The notes below the pieces were generated by a model. That model was not told the origin of the DNA and did not search any database. It saw only the letters and a list, made by a program, of their open reading frames with translations. A program made the position numbers and the translations under genes. This document shows positions 33,953 through 44,527 of a stretch of 64,000 bases of DNA, in pieces (position 1 is the first letter of the stretch; each line of letters starts with the position of its first letter). Origin of the DNA: Streptococcus suis (GTDB lineage: Bacteria; Bacillota; Bacilli; Lactobacillales; Streptococcaceae); assembly GCF_019856455.1 (NCBI RefSeq), contig NZ_CP082205.1:2356001-2420000 (forward strand), in the 5' to 3' direction.

Positions 33953-35737
33953 TTATTCAAACACAAACTGGTTGTGGTAGAGTTCGGCGTAGAAGCCGTT
34001 GAGCTTGAGGAGCTGGCTGTGGTTGCCTTGCTCGATTACTTTTCCATCTTTGAGGACGATGATTTCGTCCGCATTGAGAATGGTTTTGAGGCGGTGGGCA
34101 ATGACGAAGCTGGTCCGTCCTGCGATAATGGCCTCCATAGCTTTTTGTATTTTGGCTTCCGTTACGGTATCAACGTTAGACGTTGCTTCGTCCAAAATCA
34201 AGACTTGTGGGTCTGTCAAAAGCGTACGGGCAATGGAAATCAGCTGTTTCTGACCTGTCGAGAAAACATTCTCATCATCGGTCACAAAGGTTTCATAGCC
34301 GTCTGGCAAGCTCATGATAAAGTCGTGGATATGGGTGGCACGAGCTGCGGTTTCCACCATTTCCTGCGAAATGCTCTCATCACCAAAGCGAATATTGTCC
34401 GCAATAGTGCCTGAGAAAAGAACCGACTCCTGCAAGACAATGCCGACCTTATCCCGCAAACTGTCCAAGTCATATTCCCGAATATCACGACCATCAAAGG
34501 CCACGCTACCACCATTGACATCATAGAAGCGGTTAATCAAGTTCATAATGGTCGTCTTACCAGATCCCGTCGGACCAACGACTGCCACCATTTTGCCCTT
34601 AGGAGCAGAGATAGACACCTTGTCCAAAACCTTCTGACCTGGCAAGTAGCCAAAGTCAATGTCCTTGATTTCAACACCTTCTTTTAATTCGGTAAATAGC
34701 GGAGCGTTTTGAGGGCGAACTTCCTCAGGCTCATCAAACATTTCCTGAATACGATGAGCTCCTGTGAAAGCTAGCTGCAATTCTGCCCAGCTGGCAGCAA
34801 CCTGCATGATTGGCTGGTAATACTGTTGTGAATACTGTACAAAAGTCACGACCAGACCAAGTGCAGCAGCTGTTTCCAGCGAGCTATCGTTGAGAACAAT
34901 GCTGGAGCCTGCAAAGATAACGATGGCTGTATTGACCAAGCTCATCCCATTCATAAATGGAAAGAGAATCCCACCAAACAAGCGTCCCTTGAAGGTCGTA
35001 CGACGAACTTCTTCATTGAGTTCCAAGAAACCATCAATCGTCTCTTCCTGCACACCTTGTACAATAATCGCTTTTTGTCCAGAAATTTTCTCGTCCATGT
35101 AGGCATTGAGCTTAGACACCGCAGCCTGTTGCTTATCCGTATATTTCCGTGATAGGCGGATGATAACGACCAAGGCAACCAAGGCAACTGGCGTAGAAGC
35201 AATGGTCACCAAGGCCAAGCGAGTATCCTGACGGAACATCATAATGACCATACCGACATAAAGAGCGATGTTGGTCACCACTTGGGTCAAGGACTGATTA
35301 AAAGCGTTTTGGATATTGTCCAAATCACTGGTAAAGCGAGAAAGAATATCCCCGTCCTTGTGGCTATCAAAGAAGGCAACTGTCAAACGTTCCAGCTTGC
35401 CAAACAAGCCCTTACGCATACGGTTGGTCGAATAAGCCACGATACGCGTGAAGAGGAGAGTGTAAATCAAGGAAGCCACAACCGTCGCCGCATAGGCAAA
35501 GAAAAGATTGAGCATAACCCCGTTAAAATCAGACAGGTCAGGTTTGAAATCTGACTGGCCCATTTGCACCGAAGCAAAGTAAGCCTGACCGATTTTCCCC
35601 ATTTCTGTAATGGCATTTCCAAGGAAAACAGGTGTCTTAACCTGCAAGTAGGTCGCTGTCACAATGGCTAGAAAAATCACAGCAAAGGACAGTTTATAGC
35701 GTTTGAAATAAAACCAGAAAAATCTAAGTGTTTTCAT
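33953..35737 (-). CDS. ABC exporter subunit with consensus catalytic NBD
   Basis: 594 residues: six-helix transmembrane domain (1-330), then the nucleotide-binding domain. Walker [10 protein letters not shown], Walker [13 protein letters not shown] with the catalytic Glu, and H-loop VIAHRL are intact. The signature loop is degenerate (VFSTGQKQ instead of LSGGQ). With the upstream partner it forms a heterodimeric multidrug or peptide exporter of the BmrCD/LmrCD type, with one functional and one degenerate ATP site. It follows the partner gene by one base and ends at a strong terminator. Confidence 0.9.
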   Translation of the reverse strand: MKTLRFFWFYFKRYKLSFAVIFLAIVTATYLQVKTPVFLGNAITEMGKIGQAYFASVQMGQSDFKPDLSDFNGVMLNLFFAYAATVVASLIYTLLFTRIVAYSTNRMRKGLFGKLERLTVAFFDSHKDGDILSRFTSDLDNIQNAFNQSLTQVVTNIALYVGMVIMMFRQDTRLALVTIASTPVALVALVVIIRLSRKYTDKQQAAVSKLNAYMDEKISGQKAIIVQGVQEETIDGFLELNEEVRRTTFKGRLFGGILFPFMNGMSLVNTAIVIFAGSSIVLNDSSLETAAALGLVVTFVQYSQQYYQPIMQVAASWAELQLAFTGAHRIQEMFDEPEEVRPQNAPLFTELKEGVEIKDIDFGYLPGQKVLDKVSISAPKGKMVAVVGPTGSGKTTIMNLINRFYDVNGGSVAFDGRDIREYDLDSLRDKVGIVLQESVLFSGTIADNIRFGDESISQEMVETAARATHIHDFIMSLPDGYETFVTDDENVFSTGQKQLISIARTLLTDPQVLILDEATSNVDTVTEAKIQKAMEAIIAGRTSFVIAHRLKTILNADEIIVLKDGKVIEQGNHSQLLKLNGFYAELYHNQFVFE

Positions 35738-37444
35738 CTATTCCTCCCTCCCTTTCTGTGTTTCGTAGATTTCACGGTAGACATCGTTCGTAGCTACCAG
35801 TTCGGCGTGGGTACCTTGGCCGATCAGACGACCTTCGTCAAGTACCAAAATCTTATCAGCTTTGACAACAGAAGAAATCTTCTGGGCAACGATGACAGTG
35901 GTTGTCCCCTTCAAATCATGGTTGAGAGCCTCTTGGACTAGTTTCTCAGACTTGGCATCCAGGGCAGAAGTTGAGTCATCCAAGACCAAAACCTTAGGCT
36001 CGCCAATCACCCCACGAGCAATGGACATCCGCTGCTTCTGACCACCAGAGAAGTTATTTCCACGTTCTTCTACTTGGCTCTCATAGGTATCATCCAAGCG
36101 GTCGATAAATTCTTTGGCTTGGGCAATACCTGCGGCCCGCTCCAAGCGTTGCAAATCAGCACCAGGAGAGCCTTGACGCAGGTTGTCCGCAATGGTTCCC
36201 GAGAAGAGAATAGCCTTTTGCAAGACAATCGATACCGTATCACGCAGGGTGTTCTGGCTGACTTCTCTCAAGTCCCGACCACCGATGGACACCGTTCCTT
36301 CTTGCGGGTCAAACAAACGCGGAATCAGTTGAGCAAGAGTGGATTTACCCGCACCTGTTGCACCAACCACACCGACCATTTGCCCTGGCTCAATCTCAAA
36401 TGAGATATTTTTCAAAGTCGGCTCCGTATCATGTGGGTAGGTAAAGCTAACATTGTCAAAGACAATCTTACCAGTCAATTCTTCATCCGCCACATCCTTG
36501 AAGGTCATAGCAGGTTCTGTATCCAAGACCTCGCTAATCCGCTTAATAGAAATGGCAGCACGTGAAGCCTGCATCCCCATGAAACTAGTCATGATAATGG
36601 CAAACATGATTTGCATGAGGTAGCTCATAAAGGAAGTAAAGCCACCAACTGCTTCCATATTGGTTTCCAACATCCCAGACACCAAGTAGAGCGATGCAAA
36701 AATCGCCATGTAAGAGATAAACATCATCAAGGGTTGCAAGATAGCAAAACCGTAGCCGATAAAGAGATTGAGGTCCAAGAGTTCGTTGGATACATCCTTG
36801 AATTTCTTATACTGATTTTTCTCCTGAACAAAGGATTTGACCACACGGATTCCACGTAGGTTTTCCTTAGCAATACTGTTCATCTTGTCCATGAGGTTCT
36901 GGAATTTTCCAAAACGTGGTCCCATCTGCCCCATGACAACCGCCATAATGGCCATAATCAAGACCACCATGAGAATAATCATCCACCAGAGTTCTGGCAT
37001 GGTCCGCACCGCCATGATGAAGGCTCCGACAAACAGCAATGGAACCCGCATCAACACTGTGAAGAGCATCATGACAAGGTTCTGGATTTGATTGACATCG
37101 TTAGTCATCCGAACAACCAAGTTCCCTGCGTTAAACTCTTCGATATTGGCATAAGAGAAACTTTGGATTTTCCGAAAAGTCTTCTCACGAATATCTGCAG
37201 ATACCCCTTGTGAAATTTTTGCTGCAGCAATGGTATTGACAAGCCCTGCCAAAAGACCAGTTCCAGCAATAATCAGCAGTAATTTGCCCACACGAACAAT
37301 TTCATCCTTGTCATTGGCCAAGACTGCTGTCAAAACATCCTGCAAATAACTAGGTTGCATCAAGGTCGTTGCTACGACAATTGACGTCAACAAGACCGAT
37401 GCTAAGGCGTACCATTTATAACGTAAAATGGCTTCTTTAAACAT
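35738..37444 (-). CDS. ABC exporter subunit with degenerate catalytic NBD
   Basis: 568 residues: transmembrane domain plus NBD. Walker [10 protein letters not shown] and signature [13 protein letters not shown] are good. The catalytic Glu after Walker B is Asp ([12 protein letters not shown]) and the H-loop His is Gln ([10 protein letters not shown]). These paired substitutions identify the LmrC/BmrC-type half whose own site does not hydrolyse well, complementing the downstream subunit. It overlaps the MarR gene by 8 bp, so it is cotranscribed with and probably regulated by MarR. Confidence 0.9.
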   Translation of the reverse strand: MFKEAILRYKWYALASVLLTSIVVATTLMQPSYLQDVLTAVLANDKDEIVRVGKLLLIIAGTGLLAGLVNTIAAAKISQGVSADIREKTFRKIQSFSYANIEEFNAGNLVVRMTNDVNQIQNLVMMLFTVLMRVPLLFVGAFIMAVRTMPELWWMIILMVVLIMAIMAVVMGQMGPRFGKFQNLMDKMNSIAKENLRGIRVVKSFVQEKNQYKKFKDVSNELLDLNLFIGYGFAILQPLMMFISYMAIFASLYLVSGMLETNMEAVGGFTSFMSYLMQIMFAIIMTSFMGMQASRAAISIKRISEVLDTEPAMTFKDVADEELTGKIVFDNVSFTYPHDTEPTLKNISFEIEPGQMVGVVGATGAGKSTLAQLIPRLFDPQEGTVSIGGRDLREVSQNTLRDTVSIVLQKAILFSGTIADNLRQGSPGADLQRLERAAGIAQAKEFIDRLDDTYESQVEERGNNFSGGQKQRMSIARGVIGEPKVLVLDDSTSALDAKSEKLVQEALNHDLKGTTTVIVAQKISSVVKADKILVLDEGRLIGQGTHAELVATNDVYREIYETQKGREE

Positions 37445-37886
37445 GATTCTTCTCCTTATAGTGTTGAATATTTTCTTTTAATTGATTAGCCACCTGTTTG
37501 ACCAAATCAAAGTCTTCTTTTTGAATGCCCCAAAAAAGTGAATGGTGCATTTCTTCATGGAAGGCTTTCAGGTGACAGATCTTCCCTTGCCCTTTCTCTG
37601 TCAAAACCAATTGCTTGTAGCGTTTGTCAACCTGAGAAGGCAGGACTTGGATAAAGCCATTTTTCTCCATTCGCTTGACCAGATTGCTGGCAACGGATTT
37701 GGAAATCTTTAATTCCGCTTCTATATCTTTTACAAAGGTTTCGGTTTCCGACCGTTCCGCAATGAAACGCAATGCCCAGCCCTGTGGACCAGCCAAGTGC
37801 TCCACATCGTATTCTTTTGCAATGGTTTCACTGATTTGTTCAATCTGATTGAGCAAGTTCCGAAAATCTGCAATGGTATGTCCCAC
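37437..37886 (-). CDS. MarR-family repressor of the ABC exporter operon
   Basis: 149 residues with a winged-helix core: [26 protein letters not shown] and the wing segment [14 protein letters not shown]. Translation starts at GTG (37884-37886) with GGAAAGGAG upstream. First gene of a marR-ABC-ABC operon; such regulators repress their own operon and are released by the exported drug or by oxidants. A dyad overlaps the promoter -10 box directly upstream. Confidence 0.9.
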   Translation of the reverse strand: MGHTIADFRNLLNQIEQISETIAKEYDVEHLAGPQGWALRFIAERSETETFVKDIEAELKISKSVASNLVKRMEKNGFIQVLPSQVDKRYKQLVLTEKGQGKICHLKAFHEEMHHSLFWGIQKEDFDLVKQVANQLKENIQHYKEKNHV

Positions 37887-37918
37887 GATGACTCCTTTCC
37901 AATCAATTAATTAGCATG

Positions 37919-37953
37919 AGAACTATTATAGTTCTCTTAGGAACTATTGTCAA
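37919..37953 (-). promoter_or_regulatory. marR-ABC promoter with overlapping dyad operator
   Basis: Minus strand TTGACA (37948-37953), 17-bp spacer, TATAAT (37925-37930): a perfect consensus promoter. The dyad AGAACTA-TTA-TAGTTCT (37919-37935) covers the -10 box, and a further TAGTTC half site (37941-37946) lies in the spacer. A promoter this strong requires repression, consistent with MarR binding. Confidence 0.75.
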
Positions 37954-37992
37954 GTTTTGGCTCTGCTATTTTCCAAAAAAATGCAACTATGT

Positions 37993-37998
37993 TATAAT
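37993..37998 (+). promoter_or_regulatory. -10 box of gpsA promoter
   Basis: TATAAT about 30 bp upstream of the gpsA ATG, between the divergent marR and gpsA. The -35 is poor (TTTTCC with an 18-bp spacer). Confidence 0.4.
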
Positions 37999-38027
37999 AA
38001 TAGAAAATACTTACACAGGGGAATCGT

Positions 38028-39044
38028 ATGGAGAAACAAACCATTGCTGTTCTAGGACCAGGGTCTTGGGGAACAGCCCTTGCCCAGGTCCTCAACGATA
38101 ACGGACATTCTGTTCGTATCTGGGGAAATATTCCAGAGCAAATCGATGAAATCAACAAGCAACACACCAATACCCGCTACTTCAAAGATATCGTCCTAGA
38201 CGAGAAAATCAAAGGCTACAAGGATTTGGCAGAAACCCTAGACGGTGTGGATGCTGTCCTCTTCGTTGTACCAACCAAAGTAACCCGCTTGGTTGCCAAA
38301 CAAGTTGCTCAAGCCCTTAAACACAAAGTGGTTGTCATGTACGCTTCTAAAGGTCTGGAGCCTGATAGTCACAAGCGCTTGTCAGAGGTCTTGGAGGAAG
38401 AAATTCCTGCAGATCTCCGTTCAGAAATCGTTGTGGTTTCTGGACCAAGCCATGCAGAAGAGACCATCGTTCGTGACTTGACCTTGATTTCTGCAGCTTC
38501 AAAAGATTTGGAAACTGCAACCTACGTGCAAAATCTCTTCAGCAACCGCTACTTCCGCCTCTACACTAATAACGATGTGATTGGCGTGGAAACAGCAGGG
38601 GCTTTGAAAAACATCATCGCTGTAGGTGCTGGCGCCCTTCACGGTCTGGGATATGGTGACAATGCCAAGGCAGCTATTATCGCTCGCGGTTTGACAGAAA
38701 TCACACGTCTAGGCGTTGCTATGGGCGCAAATCCCTTGACCTATAGTGGGCTTTCTGGTGTCGGAGACTTGATTGTTACAGGAACCTCAGTTCACTCACG
38801 CAACTGGCGGGCTGGTGACTTGCTTGGTAAAGGTGAAAAACTGGAAGATATCGAAGCCAACATGGGCATGGTTATCGAAGGAATTTCTACTACCAAGGCT
38901 GCCTATGAATTAGCACAGGAATTGGGCGTTTATATGCCGATTACACAAGCCATTTACAACGTCATTTACCAGGGTGCTAGCATACAAGATGCTATTAAAG
39001 AAATCATGTCCGGCGAATTCCGCCACGAAAATGAATGGTCTTAA
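38028..39044 (+). CDS. gpsA: Glycerol-3-phosphate dehydrogenase [NAD(P)+]
   Basis: 338 residues. The N-terminal Rossmann motif is [15 protein letters not shown], and the signature [31 protein letters not shown] contains the catalytic Lys. It reduces dihydroxyacetone phosphate to sn-glycerol-3-phosphate for phospholipid and teichoic-acid synthesis. Followed 18 bp later by galU, the usual streptococcal gpsA-galU operon that supplies envelope precursors. Confidence 0.96.
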   Translation: MEKQTIAVLGPGSWGTALAQVLNDNGHSVRIWGNIPEQIDEINKQHTNTRYFKDIVLDEKIKGYKDLAETLDGVDAVLFVVPTKVTRLVAKQVAQALKHKVVVMYASKGLEPDSHKRLSEVLEEEIPADLRSEIVVVSGPSHAEETIVRDLTLISAASKDLETATYVQNLFSNRYFRLYTNNDVIGVETAGALKNIIAVGAGALHGLGYGDNAKAAIIARGLTEITRLGVAMGANPLTYSGLSGVGDLIVTGTSVHSRNWRAGDLLGKGEKLEDIEANMGMVIEGISTTKAAYELAQELGVYMPITQAIYNVIYQGASIQDAIKEIMSGEFRHENEWS

Positions 39045-39062
39045 TAAAAAGGAGATTGCATT

Positions 39063-39965
39063 ATGACAAAAAAAGTTAGAAAAGCCGTTATCCCTGCAGC
39101 AGGTTTGGGAACACGTTTCTTGCCTGCTACTAAGGCTCTTGCCAAAGAAATGTTACCAATTGTTGATAAACCAACTATTCAATTTATCGTTGAAGAAGCC
39201 CTTCGCTCTGGTATCGAAGATATTTTGGTGGTCACTGGTAAATCAAAACGTTCTATCGAAGACCACTTTGATTCAAACTTTGAATTGGAATACAACCTCA
39301 AAGAAAAAGGCAAAAATGATTTGTTGAAACTTGTTGATGAGACAACAGGCATTCGACTACACTTCATTCGTCAAAGCCATCCACGTGGACTTGGTGATGC
39401 CGTTCTTCAAGCTAAAGCCTTTGTTGGAAATGAACCTTTCGTTGTCATGCTCGGCGATGACCTCATGGACATCACAGATACAAAAGCTGTCCCATTGACC
39501 AAGCAACTCATGAACGATTATGAAAAAACACATGCTTCAACCATTGCTGTTATGCCAGTTCCACATGAAGAAGTTTCTGCATACGGTGTTATCGCTCCAC
39601 AAGGTGAAGGTGTCAACGGTCTCTATAGTGTAGAAACCTTTGTGGAAAAACCAAAACCAGAAGATGCTCCTTCTGACCTTGCTATTATCGGACGCTACTT
39701 ACTCACTCCTGAAATCTTTGAGATTTTAGAAAACCAAAAACCAGGTGCCGGGAACGAGATTCAATTGACAGATGCCATTGATACTCTGAACAAAACGCAA
39801 CGCGTGTTTGCTCGTGAATTCAAAGGCAACCGTTACGATGTTGGGGATAAGTTCGGTTTCATGAAAACTTCTATCGACTACGCCCTCCAACACCCTCAAG
39901 TAAAAGATGATTTGAAACAATACTTGATCGATCTTGGTAAAAAATTAGATACAAAGAAAAACTAG
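39063..39965 (+). CDS. galU: UTP-glucose-1-phosphate uridylyltransferase
   Basis: 300 residues. [20 protein letters not shown] is the nucleotidyltransferase signature; [20 protein letters not shown] and NEIQLTDAI are GalU-type. It makes UDP-glucose for capsule, glycolipid and galactose metabolism. Closed by a hairpin that includes its stop codon. Confidence 0.96.
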   Translation: MTKKVRKAVIPAAGLGTRFLPATKALAKEMLPIVDKPTIQFIVEEALRSGIEDILVVTGKSKRSIEDHFDSNFELEYNLKEKGKNDLLKLVDETTGIRLHFIRQSHPRGLGDAVLQAKAFVGNEPFVVMLGDDLMDITDTKAVPLTKQLMNDYEKTHASTIAVMPVPHEEVSAYGVIAPQGEGVNGLYSVETFVEKPKPEDAPSDLAIIGRYLLTPEIFEILENQKPGAGNEIQLTDAIDTLNKTQRVFAREFKGNRYDVGDKFGFMKTSIDYALQHPQVKDDLKQYLIDLGKKLDTKKN

Positions 39966-39983
39966 CAAGCGCTAGTTTTTTTA
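39957..39983. terminator. Bidirectional terminator between galU and rhomboid gene
   Basis: ACTAGC-AAGC-GCTAGT (39961-39976) flanked by A and T runs. It overlaps the stop codon of galU and the end of the convergent rhomboid gene. Confidence 0.8.
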
Positions 39984-40658
39984 TGTCACATAAAATATAC
40001 CTAGTAGCAAAGCGATCAAACCCACATAGCCAATGAAACTGAAAAAAATCTGTTTTCCTGTAAAAAGATCCTTTTCCACAAGAGGTGGAAGGAACATCAC
40101 GACCAAGCAACCTCCAACAGCTCCTCCAATATGTCCTGCCATACTAATGGTTGGATTAAAAAGTCCCAAGACCAAGTTCAATCCCAAAAGGACCATATAG
40201 CGTTGACCAAGAACCTGCAGATAAGGGCTGCGACTAAATTTTCTCAAAAGTGCCATAGCTGCAAAAAGACCAAAGAGCGAGGTCGAGGCACCTGCACCAA
40301 CTACATCTGGTGTAAAAAAGAGAACAAAAAGATTGCCCATTATCCCAGACAAGATATACAGCAGGAAGAAACGCCTTGACCCAAACAGTCCTTCTAATTG
40401 ATAACCCAAACCAAGCAAGGTAATACTGTTAAAGATAAAATGCTCCAAACCAATGTGGACAAAGATAGGGGAAATCAAGCGCCACAACTGAGTCGGATCA
40501 TAACGCACTACCTCACCAAACATACCACCAAATTCAAAAATCGTATAGGCAGCCGTCGTCTGTCCGAAGCGAAATACTTGTATCAAAAGAAAAACAAGAG
40601 CCGTGATAGCCAACAAGCCATTGGTCACAGGATAGCGCTTATCAAAAAAGTTCTTCAA
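39981..40658 (-). CDS. Rhomboid-family intramembrane serine protease
   Basis: 225 residues with six to seven membrane helices. Key features are WRLISPIFVHIGLEHFIFN (conserved HxxxN), the nucleophile motif GASTSLFG (usually GASGA) and the catalytic His in AGHIGGAVGG. Rhomboids cleave membrane-anchored substrates; the streptococcal substrate is mostly unknown. It overlaps the 5-formyl-THF cyclo-ligase gene by 17 bp, a common pairing in streptococci. Confidence 0.88.
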   Translation of the reverse strand: MKNFFDKRYPVTNGLLAITALVFLLIQVFRFGQTTAAYTIFEFGGMFGEVVRYDPTQLWRLISPIFVHIGLEHFIFNSITLLGLGYQLEGLFGSRRFFLLYILSGIMGNLFVLFFTPDVVGAGASTSLFGLFAAMALLRKFSRSPYLQVLGQRYMVLLGLNLVLGLFNPTISMAGHIGGAVGGCLVVMFLPPLVEKDLFTGKQIFFSFIGYVGLIALLLGIFYVT

Positions 40659-41184
40659 AAATCAACAACTCCTTTACTGGAATATCAAAAACATCTGGTT
40701 CGAAATCATAGATTTGAAAGTCTGCCAAGGTCGATACCGTCTCTCCCTGATAATCTACTAGGTAGCGATCATAAAAACCACCACCGTAGCCCACTCGAAA
40801 ACCCGCTTGATTCCAAGCTAAACCAGGGACATGGATCAACTTAACCACAGACTTATCCACAGGTTGTGAATAAGTCCCAGGTTCCCAAACTCCAAACCTA
40901 GATTTCACCAAATCATCAGGATTATATTCTACAAAATCCATGCGTCCTTGTGAATAGGTCTTAGGGATGAAAATCTGCTTACCATCCTTTTGAGCCTGTT
41001 CAATCAGGTAAGAAGTGTCGAACTCATGGGGCATGGAAAGGTAGGTCCCAAGGGACTTTGTGCCTTGATAGGCCTCAGAAGCAAGGAGGCGTTCCGTTAG
41101 CTGCTGGCTCCATCTTGCTCGTTGACTACTAGTCAGGTCTTTCAAACTCTGCAGAACTTCTTTCCGTATACTCACTTTATCCAC
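40642..41184 (-). CDS. 5-formyltetrahydrofolate cyclo-ligase
   Basis: 180 residues. The start (VSIRKEVLQSLKDLTSSQRA) and the ATP-binding signature GFRVGYGGGFYDRYL define the family. It converts 5-formyl-THF to 5,10-methenyl-THF using ATP, recycling stored folate. First gene of a two-gene operon with the rhomboid protease. Confidence 0.92.
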   Translation of the reverse strand: MDKVSIRKEVLQSLKDLTSSQRARWSQQLTERLLASEAYQGTKSLGTYLSMPHEFDTSYLIEQAQKDGKQIFIPKTYSQGRMDFVEYNPDDLVKSRFGVWEPGTYSQPVDKSVVKLIHVPGLAWNQAGFRVGYGGGFYDRYLVDYQGETVSTLADFQIYDFEPDVFDIPVKELLIFEELF

Positions 41185-41224
41185 AGAAACTCCTTTCTTT
41201 CAGAAAAAGACTGGAAAAACCAGT

Positions 41225-42352
41225 CTAGTTTGCTTTCATTTTCAAAAAATCACTCAACTTATCCACAGCAAAGGGAAGCACTTCCTCTTTGGGACTGAGG
41301 CGTGGGTTGTGAAGGGGATAAGGCGTATCCACACCCAACCAGAACATAACACCTGGAACCTTGTTGAGCAGGTAACCGAAGTCCTCTCCCGTCATGGCAG
41401 GTGGACAGTCAATCATCTCCACACCGTCAACCTGTTCAAAATAAGTCATTAGTTCATCTGCCAACTGAGGATTGTTCTCCACAGGCAGATAGCCACTTGG
41501 ATTGAGCTCGATGTCTAGACCCACTCCAAAGGACAGGGCGATTCCTTCTGCAACTTCACGCACCCGCTTTTGCACCAGAAGACTCATACTCTGGGTCAAA
41601 GCCCGAATGGTGCCATGCAAGAAGGCCGTTTCCGCAATGACATTATTGGTCGTGCCCGCGTGCATGGAGCCGAAGGTGACCACCGCTCCCTCAATCGGAT
41701 CAACGTTACGGCTGACCACCGACTGCACCTGGGTCACAAAGTAGCTTGCTGCCACCAAGGCGTCATTGGCGGTATGGGGAAATGCTGCGTGACCACCTTT
41801 TCCTGTAAACCGTATCTTGACTTCACAGGTCCCAGCAAAGAGGGTCGCACGGTTAGTTGCCAGTTGACCGACTTTGAGGTCTGGTCGGACATGGAGCCCA
41901 TAAAATTCATCTGGTAACCAATCCCCAAATGCTCCTGCTTCATACATGAGCATGCCACCTGCTAGATTTTCCTCCGCAGGCTGAAAGAGGAAGAGAAGAT
42001 TATTTTTCGGTTGCTGCTCTGCCATTTTCTCCAAAAGCCCCAAGGCAATGGTCATGTGAAAATCATGTCCACAGGCGTGCATACGATCTGGGTGGAGGGA
42101 CTTGAAGTCCAGGCCCGTCTCCTCCACGATCGGCAGACCGTCAATATCCGCCCGCCAGCCAATCGTTTTCTCTGGAGCAGAGCCTGTCAGATAGACCAAA
42201 ATCCCTGTCTTCCAAGTGCGGACTTGGGCAAAAGTACAATCTTGAAGTAAACCTTCAATCGTTTCCATAAGAAAGGCGTGGGTCTTGAACTCCTCCATGC
42301 CCAGCTCTGGAATCTGGTGGAGGGTCCGGCGTGTCGCGATTAAATCTAGCAT
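41225..42352 (-). CDS. N-acetyldiaminopimelate deacetylase (M20 peptidase family)
   Basis: 375 residues of the M20D amidohydrolase family. Metal ligands lie in [11 protein letters not shown] and [11 protein letters not shown], with [15 protein letters not shown] in the dimerisation domain and GEDFGYLL near the end. Adjacent to dapH with a 9-bp gap, which supports the specific role: removal of acetate from N-acetyl-L,L-diaminopimelate in the acetylase branch of lysine and peptidoglycan precursor synthesis. Without that context it would only be a generic hippurate-hydrolase-like protein. Confidence 0.88.
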   Translation of the reverse strand: MLDLIATRRTLHQIPELGMEEFKTHAFLMETIEGLLQDCTFAQVRTWKTGILVYLTGSAPEKTIGWRADIDGLPIVEETGLDFKSLHPDRMHACGHDFHMTIALGLLEKMAEQQPKNNLLFLFQPAEENLAGGMLMYEAGAFGDWLPDEFYGLHVRPDLKVGQLATNRATLFAGTCEVKIRFTGKGGHAAFPHTANDALVAASYFVTQVQSVVSRNVDPIEGAVVTFGSMHAGTTNNVIAETAFLHGTIRALTQSMSLLVQKRVREVAEGIALSFGVGLDIELNPSGYLPVENNPQLADELMTYFEQVDGVEMIDCPPAMTGEDFGYLLNKVPGVMFWLGVDTPYPLHNPRLSPKEEVLPFAVDKLSDFLKMKAN

Positions 42353-42361
42353 AGCTACCTC

Positions 42362-43060
42362 TTAGAGTGTCCGCAAAGCCTCTTCCAAGGCTGTTTTTTG
42401 TTGGGTTTGAGCGTCGATTTCCTTGATAATGCGGGCTGGCACACCTGCTACCACTACGTTTTCAGGAACGTCTTGGGTCACAATAGCACCTGCGGCCACT
42501 ACAGAGCCACTACCGATTTGCACACCCTCGATGACAACAGCATTGGCACCTACCAAGACGTTGTCACCAACTCGAACTGGCTCAGCAGAAGCCGGCTCAA
42601 TCACACCCGCAAGGACCGCACCTGCACCGATGTGGCTGTTTTTACCAACGGTCGCCCGTCCGCCCAAAATCGCTCCCATGTCAATCATGGTACCTGGACC
42701 GATTTCCGCACCGATGTTAATTACCGCCCCCATCATGATAACGGCATTATCGCCGATGGTCACTTGGTCACGGATAATGGCACCTGGCTCGATACGGGCG
42801 TTAATGTTGCGTTTGTCAAGCAAAGGCACAGCTGAATTGCGACCGTCTTGCTCCACCACGTAGTCTACATTTTCAGTCAAGTTTGCCAATAGTGGCTCGA
42901 CGTCTTTCCAGTCACCGAAGAGGACATTGCCAAGCTTTGTCACCTCAGCAGGAACAGGCCCAGCCAATTCACCTTCAAATGTCACTTTAACAGTGGTCTT
43001 CTTCACAGCATTGCCGATAAAAGCAATGATTTCTTGTGCAGTCATTTTTTGTACAGTCAT
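42362..43060 (-). CDS. dapH: Tetrahydrodipicolinate N-acetyltransferase
   Basis: 232 residues. A DapH-specific N-terminal domain (about 1-85) precedes a left-handed beta-helix built from hexapeptide repeats ([44 protein letters not shown]). It transfers acetyl from acetyl-CoA to tetrahydrodipicolinate. Operon with the downstream deacetylase. An in-frame ATG five codons later (43045) is an alternative start. Confidence 0.94.
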   Translation of the reverse strand: MTVQKMTAQEIIAFIGNAVKKTTVKVTFEGELAGPVPAEVTKLGNVLFGDWKDVEPLLANLTENVDYVVEQDGRNSAVPLLDKRNINARIEPGAIIRDQVTIGDNAVIMMGAVINIGAEIGPGTMIDMGAILGGRATVGKNSHIGAGAVLAGVIEPASAEPVRVGDNVLVGANAVVIEGVQIGSGSVVAAGAIVTQDVPENVVVAGVPARIIKEIDAQTQQKTALEEALRTL

Positions 43061-43141
43061 AATGTTTCCAATCTAAAAATAATATTTTTACTATTATATC
43101 AAAATTTTCTGAAAATTTGATGATGAAATATAAAAAAATTG

Positions 43142-43411
43142 AAAATGGGAGTGGAAAAGAACTCGATTAGGTCAAAAAGAGTTCCCCTCACTTCCAAACA
43201 TTTAGGTTCGGGCTAAAATAGTCCAGTGGACTATTTTACTCCCACCCCCGCACAGCTCAAACTATCTGGGAGACAGTTTGAGGTTTGAGATGAAGCGAAC
43301 TCTGTTCGCTTCAGTCGTATAGGTCAGATTTGGAGTGTAAAACACGAATTGCTGAGATGTTGACACGAACTCTGAGAAGTGATCCTGGGCTTGATCCCAG
43401 CCTCCTAAATA
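43142..43411. repeat. Dispersed hairpin-rich repeat, copy 2
   Basis: It fills most of the gap between dapH and the next gene. It shares with 21838-22077 and 46945-47192 an AATGGGAGTGGAAAAGAACTC start, the CACCCCCGCACAGCTCAAAC block, a CTGGGAGACAGTTTGAGG hairpin and a CTGGGCTTGATCCCAG end. A perfect inner palindrome TAAAATAGTCC/GGACTATTTTA is unique to this copy. No coding potential that I can support. Confidence 0.75.
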
Positions 43412-43423
43412 CTATAGAACTCT

Positions 43424-44413
43424 CTATCCTCCTAAAGCAGCCGACATTTGCTCTATCTGCTGTTGCAAACCATCTCTATACTCTTTCAAGAATGTAATAA
43501 TCTCTGCTCTTCCAACAATTGCAGCATTTCCTAATGGACCATATTGTTTTTTCTGTTGCTCAACAGATTGTGATACCGTATCACGCACAGACTGGTACAT
43601 AGTGGCATCACCCAATCCATACTGGCTGACCATATTTTCATAGTTCGTAATATATTCATTCACAATGAATTCATACATCTTCATATAGTCGCTATAAGTT
43701 TTTATACTTTCAATTGTTGCATCTGAGCTATCTGTCGGATTAAATTCTGAAACTGTAGCAGTACTTTCTGAACTTGTTGGGGTTTCCGTAATTTTAGAGG
43801 AAGATTCTACTACCTCATCACTAATATCTACGCTATTTAAGATCTGCTCAAACTCTTGTTTCCTAGTGGAAGAATAGTCATCCTTTGACATATAAATTAC
43901 ATTTAAAATCCCTGTTGGAGTGTCGACTAAAAAGAGTTGACCTTTATATGCTTCGCCATCTATCGTACCTGTCGCATCATAAAGGAAGCTGTCCATCCCA
44001 TCAATCTTAGCCGAGCTTTCGTTAGCTGGTATCACTTTTCCTGACTGTTCCATCCCCTTCAGATATTGGGAGCGAACAGTTGCATCTTTAACTGATTCCT
44101 CTAAGGGCAACCAATATGCCATTGCCAATGATGAATCATCGGGATAAAAATATAAGGTATCACTCGTATCCCCTTCTTTACTCTTCCATGATTCATTTAT
44201 GCTGATAGCCACTTCTGACAATTGGTAAGTTTTGTATCTTATAGAGCTTGTACTTACCTGTTCTGTCGAAGATTGGCCACCGCTAGAGCTCGTAAGGTTC
44301 TTAATCAGACCAATCGCAAACAATCCAACCAACACAATAAACCAAATTCGCTTGTAAAATGGTTTCTTTTGCACATAGACATTCCCATGTTCATCTCTAA
44401 TTTTCTTCGCCAT
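43424..44413 (-). CDS. Membrane-anchored protein of unknown function, phase-variable-type promoter
   Basis: 329 residues from MAKKIRDEHGNVYVQKKPFY (ATG at 44413; GGAGG 6 bp upstream). Residues 1-21 are cytoplasmic, followed by a single membrane helix (IWFIVLVGLFAIGLIKNL) and a large extracellular domain. Residues 45-190 resemble a lipoprotein-like beta domain, with FYPDDSSLAMAYWLP and DATGTIDGEAYKGQLFLVDT. A Ser/Thr linker (SKITETPTSSESTATVS) and a helical tail follow. I recognise no family. Its promoter spacer is a TA dinucleotide repeat, suggesting on/off or graded expression. Confidence 0.75.
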   Translation of the reverse strand: MAKKIRDEHGNVYVQKKPFYKRIWFIVLVGLFAIGLIKNLTSSSGGQSSTEQVSTSSIRYKTYQLSEVAISINESWKSKEGDTSDTLYFYPDDSSLAMAYWLPLEESVKDATVRSQYLKGMEQSGKVIPANESSAKIDGMDSFLYDATGTIDGEAYKGQLFLVDTPTGILNVIYMSKDDYSSTRKQEFEQILNSVDISDEVVESSSKITETPTSSESTATVSEFNPTDSSDATIESIKTYSDYMKMYEFIVNEYITNYENMVSQYGLGDATMYQSVRDTVSQSVEQQKKQYGPLGNAAIVGRAEIITFLKEYRDGLQQQIEQMSAALGG

Positions 44414-44443
44414 ATAATCCTCCAAAAAATTGTGTACAAGACC

Positions 44444-44474
44444 ATTATATATATATATATATATGCGTTGTCAA
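44444..44474 (-). promoter_or_regulatory. Promoter with (TA)9 repeat in the spacer
   Basis: Minus strand TTGACA (44469-44474) and TATAAT (44444-44449). Nearly the whole interval is a TA repeat (44446-44463, nine units), giving a 19-bp spacer to the TATAAT. Gain or loss of units changes spacing in 2-bp steps. Alternative TATATA -10 hexamers inside the repeat could also be used. Confidence 0.65.
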
Positions 44475-44486
44475 GTAGTAAAATAA

Positions 44487-44516
44487 AAAAAATTAGAAGT
44501 TTTACCTCCTAATTTT
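44487..44516 (-). terminator. Terminator of the PPP phosphatase gene
   Basis: AAAATTAG (44489-44496) pairs with CTAATTTT (44509-44516); on the minus strand the stem is followed by a run of T. Confidence 0.7.
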
Positions 44517-44527
44517 CATGTATTATT

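Noticed and set aside
42398..42863. Two plus-strand ORFs of about 145 codons opposite dapH
   Set aside because: They are shadows of the repetitive Gly/Ala/Ile-rich beta-helix coding sequence of dapH.
44222..44512. A plus-strand ORF of 96 codons over the (TA)9 tract
   Set aside because: It is antisense to the start of the membrane-anchored protein, has no ribosome binding site, and its coding run is an artefact of the TA repeat.
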